Below, piece after piece: positions 1 through 4,932 of a DNA stretch of 5,889 bases. Source of the stretch: Alphaproteobacteria bacterium (GTDB lineage: Bacteria; Pseudomonadota; Alphaproteobacteria; ATCC43930; CGMCC-115725). The stretch spans positions 1 to 5,889 of the forward strand of contig JAGWIH010000153.1 in assembly GCA_028866355.1 (NCBI GenBank). Direction: 5' to 3'. The translations under genes were made by a program, and so were the position numbers. The notes under the pieces were generated by a model. It was given only the letters and a program-made list of their open reading frames with translations, was not told where the DNA came from and made no database searches. Each line of letters starts with the position of its first letter. The first letter of the stretch is position 1.

Positions 1-106
1 CTCTGGAAAGCAGGCGCGGCGTTCGGGAACGGCGCGTCTCACCGAAGGGGTAAGCGGCGCAGATAATCGGGCGCGCCGACCAATCTTTCAGGTCATCCGA
101 CAGAGG
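1..106 (+). ncRNA. Glycine riboswitch aptamer (5' edge cut by the window)
   Basis: This is a cis-acting leader RNA that binds glycine and controls the malate synthase gene downstream. The conserved core CACCGAAGGGGTAA lies at 40-53, and CAATCTTTCAGGT followed by GACAGAG at 81-105 matches the conserved 3' half of the glycine aptamer. Base pairing supports it: CTCT (1-4) with AGAG (102-105) forms P1, and GAAAG (6-10) pairs with CTTTC (85-89). The usual family pair is GAGAG/CTCTC, so both sides have changed together. A hairpin at 15-36 (CGCG/CGCG, then CGTT/AACG) and another at 56-77 (GGCGC/GCGCC) fill the two variable arms. P1 probably extends left of base 1, so the true 5' end, the promoter and any first aptamer of a tandem pair are outside the window. 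It could be a singleton or the second aptamer of a tandem. Confidence 0.9.
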
Positions 107-109
107 GGG

Positions 110-143
110 CTTCCGTGGCCATGATGGCAACGGAAGGCTTTTT
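110..143 (+). terminator. Terminator-like hairpin, riboswitch expression platform
   Basis: CTTCCGT (110-116) pairs with ACGGAAG (130-136). An inner GCCA/TGGC-type stem (118-121 with 125-128) closes a three-base loop, and the hairpin is followed by GC and five T (139-143). It sits right after the aptamer and before the Shine-Dalgarno of malate synthase, where a transcription-attenuating expression platform would be. Whether glycine turns the gene on or off cannot be read by eye. An alternative is that the stem is the small ghost-aptamer helix seen beside singleton glycine riboswitches and does not terminate. Confidence 0.55.
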
Positions 144-157
144 CAGGCGGAGCGACC

Positions 158-1783
158 ATGGACACGCGTGTCGTCGTTGCCGGCACCCCCGCTCACGGAG
201 TCGAAATCCGCGGGCCTCTCAAACCGGGTTACGAAAAAATCCTGACGCCAGAGGCGATCGCTTTCGTGGCGTCGCTCGAGCGGCGCTTCGGCGCCGAACG
301 CCAGCGATTGTTGGCATTGCGCGCGGCGACCCAGGCCAAGCTCGATGCCGGCTGGCGTCCCGATTTTCCCGCCGAGACCCGCGCGATCCGCGACGCGGAT
401 TGGACGGTGGCGCCGCTGCCGACCGATTTGCTCGACCGCCGTGTCGAGATCACCGGTCCGACCGACCGTAAGATGGTGATCAATGCGCTCAACTCCGGCG
501 CCAACGTGTTCATGGCGGATTTCGAGGACGCCAATACGCCGAGTTGGGACAATCTCCTCGAAGGTCAGATCAACCTCGTCGACGCCGTGCGACGGACGAT
601 CGCCTATGACGATCCGCAATCGAAACGGCACTATGCGCTTCATCCGAAAACGGCCGTCCTCTTGATCCGACCGCGCGGCTGGCATCTGCCCGAAGCGCAT
701 GTCCTCGTTGACGGCGCGCCGATTGCCGGCGCGTTTTTCGATTTCGGCTTCTACTTTTTTCACAACGCCAAGGAGCTGCTCGCGCGCGGGACCGGACCGT
801 ATTTCTATCTGCCCAAGATGGAAAGCCGGCACGAAGCCAAATTGTGGAACGACGTTTTCATATACAGCCAAGATGCGCTGGGCGTGCCGCGCGGTACGAT
901 CAAAGCGACGGTTCTGATCGAGACGATCATGGCCGCGTTCGAGATGGACGAAATCCTCTACGAGCTGCGCGACCATTCCGCCGGCCTCAATTGCGGCCGC
1001 TGGGATTACATCTACAGCTTCATCAAGAAATTCGCCGAAGACCCGCAGGCCGTCATGCCGGATCGTGCGCAGGTGACGATGACGACCCATTTCCTGCGCT
1101 CTTACAGTCAACGCCTGATCCAGGTCTGCCATCGCCGCAACGTCCACGCGATGGGCGGCATGGCGGCGCAGATTCCGATCCGCAACGACGCGGCGGCCAA
1201 CGCGGCGGCGATGGACAAGGTGCGCGCGGACAAATTGCGCGAAGCCGCCGACGGTCACGACGGTACCTGGGTGGCGCATCCCGGCCTGGTGGAGATCGCC
1301 AAGACGATATTCGACCAGCAGATGCCGCAGGCGAATCAGATCGCCCGCAAGCGCCAGGATGTGCACGTGACGGCGGCGGACCTGCTTGCCGTGCCGCACG
1401 GCGCCGTCACCGAGGCCGGCCTGCGTCAGGACCTCAACGTCGGGATCGGCTACCTCGAGGCATGGCTGCGCGGCAGCGGCTGCGTGCCGCTCTATCACCT
1501 GATGGAAGATGCCGCCACGGCCGAGATCAGCCGCGCGCAGGTTTGGCAATGGATCCGGCACAAGGCCAAGCTTGCGGACGGACGTGTGATCGACTCCCCG
1601 TTGTGTCGCCGCCTGCTCGACGAAGAATTGGCCAAGCTCAAGGCGATGGTGGGCGACGCGGCCTATAACGGCGGCCGATATCAGGACGCGGCGCGCATTT
1701 TTACGGCGCTGATCGAGGCGCCGCGCTTCCCGGAATGGCTCACCATTCCCGCCTACGAGCAACTCCTCCGCGACGGCGCCTGA
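158..1783 (+). CDS. aceB: Malate synthase A
   Basis: This enzyme condenses glyoxylate with acetyl-CoA to give malate and CoA in the cytoplasm, the second step of the glyoxylate shunt. The 541 residues match the usual length of the A (AceB) type. Family blocks appear in order: KMVINALNSGANVFMADFEDA (about 105-125); RPRGWHLPE (171-179), which holds the active-site arginine; IETI with the metal-ligand Glu255; CGRWDYI with the metal-ligand Asp283, 28 residues on as in the family; the TTHFLRSYSQ/CHRRNVHAMGGMAAQIPI region; and YHLMEDAATAEIS with the catalytic-base Asp451. The C-terminus (PEWLTIPAYEQL) is also typical. The ATG at 158 has GGAG at 149-152 with a five-base spacer. The gene lies directly behind the glycine riboswitch and terminator-like hairpin, so glycine probably controls it. 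No isocitrate lyase gene is in the window. No key residue appears to be missing. Confidence 0.96.
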   Translation: MDTRVVVAGTPAHGVEIRGPLKPGYEKILTPEAIAFVASLERRFGAERQRLLALRAATQAKLDAGWRPDFPAETRAIRDADWTVAPLPTDLLDRRVEITGPTDRKMVINALNSGANVFMADFEDANTPSWDNLLEGQINLVDAVRRTIAYDDPQSKRHYALHPKTAVLLIRPRGWHLPEAHVLVDGAPIAGAFFDFGFYFFHNAKELLARGTGPYFYLPKMESRHEAKLWNDVFIYSQDALGVPRGTIKATVLIETIMAAFEMDEILYELRDHSAGLNCGRWDYIYSFIKKFAEDPQAVMPDRAQVTMTTHFLRSYSQRLIQVCHRRNVHAMGGMAAQIPIRNDAAANAAAMDKVRADKLREAADGHDGTWVAHPGLVEIAKTIFDQQMPQANQIARKRQDVHVTAADLLAVPHGAVTEAGLRQDLNVGIGYLEAWLRGSGCVPLYHLMEDAATAEISRAQVWQWIRHKAKLADGRVIDSPLCRRLLDEELAKLKAMVGDAAYNGGRYQDAARIFTALIEAPRFPEWLTIPAYEQLLRDGA

Positions 1784-1801
1784 AGCCGCCGACGGTTTCG
1801 T

Positions 1802-3373
1802 TCACTTCATCCGAACGTCGCTGAGCGCGAAACTGCCGTCGCCGCGCGGAACCGCCTCGACATTGTCGCGCACGGCCCACACCACGTCGCTTTGGTGCAG
1901 CGGAATGTAGGCCACGTCGTCCTTGACCATGGCGAGCGCCGCCCGCAGCTGCATGGCGCGGGATTTGCCGAGGCTTTCGCCCTGGACGCGGGCGATCAGG
2001 CTGTCGAGCGCCGGGTTCGAATAACCGCCGACATTGAAGGCGCCGGTATGCAAGCGATCGTTGCGCGTCGCGGCGAGATTGACCAACGCGTCCAGCGCGT
2101 CGTCGTTCGCCGGTCGCCATCCCAGCAAATAGAAATCCGCGCCGCGGCCCTGATCGAGCAGTTTGGTGAAATACTCGCTGCGTGGTTGCGCCAACAGCGT
2201 CACACGCACGCCGATCTTGGCGAGATCGGCGGCAACGGCAACGCAGATCGCCGCGTCATTGACGTAACGATCGTTCGGGCAGTCCATCGTCAGCGCGAAA
2301 CCGCCGGGATAGCCCGCGGCCGCCAGCAGCCGGCGTGCTCCCGCCGGATCATAGGTCGGCCGTTGATTGAGCGCCGGATCGAAGCCGCGCACGCCCGGAC
2401 CGACGATAAGTCCGGCGGGCGTCGCCAAGCCACGCATCACCGTCGCCGCGATCGCGTTCTCGTCGATCGCCTCAGCGAAAGCCGCGCGCACCCGGCGATC
2501 GGCAAGCGGATTGATTCGCGTCGGATGATACGGGATTTTCACCACGCGAACGTGCCGGAAGCCCAAGAGGATCGTGCGCGTGCCGGCGACGTGGACGATG
2601 CGCACACGGGGCATCTGCGCCAGCGTGCCAAGACCGTCAGACGGGACGCTGGCGATCATGTCGACCGTCCCCGCCGCCAATGCGGCGAGCCGCGCTTCGT
2701 TACCCGCGATCGGCCGAAACACTGCGCGATCGACATTGCCCGCCGGTTTTCCCCACCAGCCCGGATTGGCGACCAGCACGGTCTGTTCACCCGGCACCCG
2801 CGATTCGACGGCAAAGGGGCCGGTGCCATTGGCGTGATCGTCCGCAAAGTCATCGCCGGCGGTGATCTGCTCGGTGCCGTGCGCGCGGCACCAGGCCGCG
2901 TTCATGATGTCCCACCGCACGACCTCTTCCGGCAGGGTCGGATCGGGCATCGTCGTGATGATGTCGACGGTCTGCGCGTCCACCGCCCGGACGTCGCGGA
3001 TCGCCGCCAACGCCAAGGCGATTTTCGATCCCGCCGCAATCGCGCGCCGGTAGGAAAACACGACATCGGCCGCGGTGAAGGGCGCTCCGTCCTGGAACCG
3101 CACGCCCGGGCGCAACTCGAAGCGCCAAACCAGCGGCGCCACCCGGCGCCAGCCGGTCGCCAGCGCAGGTTCAAGCTCGAGCGCGCGGCCGCGCCGGATC
3201 AGCGGCTCATAGACGTTGCCGAGCAACGAAAGCTGCAGCGTCTCGTTCCGCGTATAGGGATCGAGCGATGCAATATCCGTATCATAGGCCCAGCGGAATG
3301 TCGCAGCGGCCGCCGGCGATGCACACGCCGCCAGCAGCACAGCGAAAAAAAGGACGGAAAGCCGCCGCGTCAT
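1802..3373 (-). CDS. ABC transporter substrate-binding protein, family 5 (peptide-type)
   Basis: This is a periplasmic solute-binding protein of the SBP_bac_5 (DppA/OppA/NikA-like) family, which delivers peptides, nickel or other small solutes to an ABC importer. The substrate cannot be told from sequence. From the ATG at 3373 it has 523 residues, normal for the family. A signal peptide (RR, then LSVLFFAVLLAAC) runs from about residue 3. LAAC (14-17) fits a lipobox with Cys17, but the following ASPAAAA-T also fits ordinary signal peptidase cleavage. Family signatures are WRFELRPGVRFQDGAPFTAADVVFSYRR (about 83-110), in the usual place, and ARRLLAAAGYPGGF near 354. An in-frame TTG at 3409 would add 12 basic residues. 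I prefer the ATG because the signal peptide then starts normally, though neither start has a strong Shine-Dalgarno. No permease or ATPase gene is adjacent. It converges on malate synthase with an 18-base gap. Confidence 0.9.
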   Translation of the reverse strand: MTRRLSVLFFAVLLAACASPAAAATFRWAYDTDIASLDPYTRNETLQLSLLGNVYEPLIRRGRALELEPALATGWRRVAPLVWRFELRPGVRFQDGAPFTAADVVFSYRRAIAAGSKIALALAAIRDVRAVDAQTVDIITTMPDPTLPEEVVRWDIMNAAWCRAHGTEQITAGDDFADDHANGTGPFAVESRVPGEQTVLVANPGWWGKPAGNVDRAVFRPIAGNEARLAALAAGTVDMIASVPSDGLGTLAQMPRVRIVHVAGTRTILLGFRHVRVVKIPYHPTRINPLADRRVRAAFAEAIDENAIAATVMRGLATPAGLIVGPGVRGFDPALNQRPTYDPAGARRLLAAAGYPGGFALTMDCPNDRYVNDAAICVAVAADLAKIGVRVTLLAQPRSEYFTKLLDQGRGADFYLLGWRPANDDALDALVNLAATRNDRLHTGAFNVGGYSNPALDSLIARVQGESLGKSRAMQLRAALAMVKDDVAYIPLHQSDVVWAVRDNVEAVPRGDGSFALSDVRMK

Positions 3374-3466
3374 CCGCGATGGGTTACGGAAGCGGCGACG
3401 CGGCGGCAAGCAGATTCGATTGACCCGCCGCAGGCGGCGGCGTTAGCTCGCGGGCACCACGGAAAC

Positions 3467-3471
3467 GGGAG
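3467..3471 (+). promoter_or_regulatory. Ribosome binding site for the gene at 3479
   Basis: GGGAG lies seven bases before the ATG at 3479. It fixes the start of this small gene inside a much longer open frame that runs antisense through the neighbouring transporter gene. A second in-frame ATG at 3488 is less well placed. Confidence 0.7.
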
Positions 3472-3478
3472 AATCCCG

Positions 3479-3883
3479 ATGGCCGCGATGTACGTGGCGC
3501 GCAGCGTCAAACTTGGCAAATGGGCGTCGGACGTCGGCCTCAGCAAGCACGTCTACAAGTTCGGCTGTACCGACGAAGATCCGAAGGCGCTGATCGCGCG
3601 CGGCTGGGCCGGTGAAGACGATTGGCAGTTGGTGAAATCGGCCGCCGTCGATGGCGGCGATGAGGCCCAGCTCATCGAGCGTATCGCACGCCGGGAAAAG
3701 CCGATCGATCCGCGCTACTACCCACGCATCCGCGATACCGCCGGCCTATTCAAGGTCGACCCCGCCCATGTCGAGAACCACATCCTGGTCGCGCGCGCGC
3801 TGGCCGGCGAAGCGGAACGCGTCGCGCTCAAGCTGAAGCCGGCCGATTTCGCCGCCTATCTCATCGATATCGCTCAGCGCTGA
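3479..3883 (+). CDS. Conserved-looking hypothetical protein, possible degenerate GIY-YIG-like fold
   Basis: I do not recognise this 134-residue protein with confidence. It is a soluble, charged protein without a signal peptide or membrane segment. Visible points are an N-terminal YVARSVKLGKW, then VYKFGCTDEDP (25-35), DDWQLVKS (47-54), an acidic/helical DEAQLIERIARR segment, a GLFKV stretch, and a helical C-terminus ending AAYLIDIAQR. The order Y-V..., YKFG-T, W-x-L-V, acidic-x-x-L-I-E and a late G-x-F loosely recalls T5orf172/MUG113 members of the GIY-YIG nuclease superfamily. However, the usual catalytic arginine after YKIG is not clear, so this is only a hint. It is divergent from the transporter gene (105-base gap) and 164 bases ahead of the PEP-CTERM gene. 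The ATG at 3479 is chosen because GGGAG lies seven bases upstream. Confidence 0.75.
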   Translation: MAAMYVARSVKLGKWASDVGLSKHVYKFGCTDEDPKALIARGWAGEDDWQLVKSAAVDGGDEAQLIERIARREKPIDPRYYPRIRDTAGLFKVDPAHVENHILVARALAGEAERVALKLKPADFAAYLIDIAQR

Positions 3884-3886
3884 GCA

Positions 3887-3926
3887 TTTACCAATATTAA
3901 CCAAGATTACTTTTAACGATTATTAA
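3887..3926 (+). promoter_or_regulatory. Cluster of TTAA boxes, possible CtrA-type operator
   Basis: Just after the stop codon at 3883 the base composition turns sharply AT-rich. TTTACC (3887) and TTAACC (3897) start 10 bases apart, and TTAAC (3913) and TTAA (3923) also start 10 bases apart. Paired TTAA boxes about one helical turn apart are the shape of the alphaproteobacterial CtrA site, but the classic spacing is TTAA-N7-TTAA (11 start to start) and these are N6. Other AT-loving regulators such as MucR/Ros types are equally possible. Confidence 0.35.
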
Positions 3927-3956
3927 GCCAGGTCTTGGCGAATTCTATTTCTCTAC

Positions 3957-3985
3957 TTGCATTCCAGCGACGGCAGCGATATATG
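3957..3985 (+). promoter_or_regulatory. Weak candidate promoter for the PEP-CTERM gene
   Basis: TTGCAT (3957-3962) and TATATG (3980-3985) are separated by 17 bases, giving a poor -35 and a fair -10 match to the housekeeping consensus. The -10 would overlap the first ATATGGTTAATC repeat, so a protein bound there could block or guide RNA polymerase. This is a guess from spacing and composition only. Confidence 0.25.
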
Positions 3986-4013
3986 GTTAATCCGAAATCG
4001 AATATGGTTAATC
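3981..4013 (+). repeat. Two 12-base direct repeats, 21-base period
   Basis: ATATGGTTAATC occurs exactly at 3981-3992 and again at 4002-4013. The 21-base period is about two turns of the helix, so two protein copies would sit on the same face. The inner ATGGTTAA is the complement of TTAACCAT, a motif known as a CtrA half-site in Caulobacter. The repeats end 22 bases before the ribosome binding site of the PEP-CTERM gene, a position that fits an operator. Confidence 0.6.
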
Positions 4014-4035
4014 GAGCAGAATGCTCTTCGGTTCG

Positions 4036-4042
4036 AAGGAGG
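4036..4042 (+). promoter_or_regulatory. Strong ribosome binding site for the PEP-CTERM gene
   Basis: AAGGAGG is a near-perfect Shine-Dalgarno, five bases before the ATG at 4048. It decides the start: the in-frame ATG at 4021 lies upstream of it and would add nine residues in front of a normal signal peptide. Confidence 0.85.
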
Positions 4043-4047
4043 CATTT

Positions 4048-4821
4048 ATGCTCGTTTTTTCTCGCCGTTGGGCGCTGGCGCTCGCCGCCTGCGCGCTGCT
4101 GGCACTTCCCGCGCTCGGTATCCTAAGCGCGCAGCCGGCGGCAGCGGCGACCTGCAACGCAATCACCGGCGGCAGCGGCGTCACCAGCACGCTCAGCGAC
4201 TGCAGCGAGATCCTGACGGTCACGCAGACCGGCGGCAACTTCAACGTCGCGGTCAGCTTTCCGAGCAACGTCTCAACTCCCCCCAGCATCAATAATGGCT
4301 TCAACGCGAACGGTTATTTGATCGGCGTCGTCAATAATACCGGCGTCGCGATCCAGGACCTCCAGCTGATCGGTTTCACCGGTAGCCCGATCTTCAATAT
4401 CGTGCCCAGCGAGACGCTGTGCGCCACCAATCTGGCGCCGGGTAATTGCGGCAGCATCGGCGGAACTACGACCGCGCCGATCAACCTCAAGACCTATACG
4501 ATCACGGGCAACGAAGGCAAAATCCTCGGCAACGGCAATCTCGTCTATTTCACCAGCATCGGCTCGGGCAATGCGACCGCCAACAATTTCGGCGACGTCG
4601 TCTTCGACGGCGGCCTGCCGGCCGGCTTTACCGCGGACTTCGCGCTGACCAACCTGGCGCAGGGCGCCGTCTGCGTCACCGATATCAACGGCAACTGCGT
4701 CACCACTGTCAACGAACCCGCCACGATCTTCCTCTTCGGCAGCGGCCTGATTGCCATCCTGGCTATGCGCCGGCGCTGGCAGGCGCCGCGCTCGCGCGGG
4801 CGCTGGATCCGGTGGGAGTGA
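4048..4821 (+). CDS. PEP-CTERM sorting domain protein
   Basis: This is a 257-residue exported protein expected to be processed by an exosortase and displayed at the cell surface or released into the exopolysaccharide matrix. It has a signal peptide (RR at 6-7, hydrophobic 8-27, likely cleavage after AQPAAAA near 34). The Gly/Asn/Thr-rich body is predicted to be mostly beta. The C-terminal sorting signal is NEPATIFLFGSGLIAILAM (222-240) followed by RRR (241-243); the usual motif is V-P-E-P-A, so the first residues are variant. The mature part has six cysteines in three close pairs: 36/52, 125/134 and 209/217. A 14-residue basic, Trp-containing tail follows RRR, longer than usual. No exosortase or polysaccharide gene is in the window. 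The body resembles no enzyme I know, so its role beyond surface sorting is open. The start is set by AAGGAGG at 4036-4042. Likely regulation is through the TTAA boxes and direct repeats upstream. Confidence 0.88.
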   Translation: MLVFSRRWALALAACALLALPALGILSAQPAAAATCNAITGGSGVTSTLSDCSEILTVTQTGGNFNVAVSFPSNVSTPPSINNGFNANGYLIGVVNNTGVAIQDLQLIGFTGSPIFNIVPSETLCATNLAPGNCGSIGGTTTAPINLKTYTITGNEGKILGNGNLVYFTSIGSGNATANNFGDVVFDGGLPAGFTADFALTNLAQGAVCVTDINGNCVTTVNEPATIFLFGSGLIAILAMRRRWQAPRSRGRWIRWE

Positions 4822-4901
4822 AGAATCACACCGGGCTGTATGGCTTTGCCGCCAAATCTCTTTGAGTGATCGCGATCGACATGCGAGCTTTTGCTGGGAT
4901 T

Positions 4902-4909
4902 TTAACCAT
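4902..4909 (-). promoter_or_regulatory. Third ATGGTTAA / TTAACCAT motif
   Basis: TTAACCAT, the reverse complement of the core in the 3981-4013 repeats, lies 23 bases before the GTG start of the next gene. Finding the same AT-rich 8-mer ahead of both surface-protein genes in GC-rich DNA suggests a shared regulator. A single half-site is weak evidence. Confidence 0.3.
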
Positions 4910-4921
4910 GATCATCTTGCT

Positions 4922-4925
4922 GGAG
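4922..4925 (+). promoter_or_regulatory. Ribosome binding site fixing a GTG start
   Basis: GGAG lies seven bases before the GTG at 4933. The first in-frame ATG (4942) would be 16 bases away, too far, so GTG is preferred as the start of the last gene. Confidence 0.6.
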
Positions 4926-4932
4926 ACCCGCC

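Noticed and set aside
115..471. A 118-codon + strand frame starting inside the leader hairpin.
   Set aside because: It overlaps malate synthase out of frame, is very Arg-rich, and begins within the terminator-like stem.
143..1762. A 539-codon open frame antisense to malate synthase.
   Set aside because: The sense strand encodes an unmistakable malate synthase with all active-site residues. The antisense frame is Arg/His-rich with no recognisable domain, as expected for a mirror frame in GC-rich DNA.
1774..1791. A CGGCG/CGCCG stem across the stop codon of malate synthase as a two-way terminator.
   Set aside because: The stem is short, has an eight-base loop, and lacks a T-run on either strand.
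3425..3437. GC hairpin CCGCC/GGCGG in the divergent gap.
   Set aside because: The stem is five base pairs with a three-base loop and no T-run. Such hairpins arise readily by chance at this GC content.
1892..3478. A long + strand frame antisense to the binding-protein gene, continuous with the small gene at 3479.
   Set aside because: The upstream part mirrors a clear family-5 binding protein and has biased composition. A good Shine-Dalgarno and ATG at 3479 mark the real start.
3927..3939. GCCA/TGGC hairpin as a terminator for the small gene.
   Set aside because: It has only four base pairs and a broken T-run, so it is too weak to call.
4021..4047. An upstream ATG (4021) as start of the PEP-CTERM protein.
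   Set aside because: The strong AAGGAGG lies downstream of it, and the extra residues would disrupt a normal signal-peptide start.
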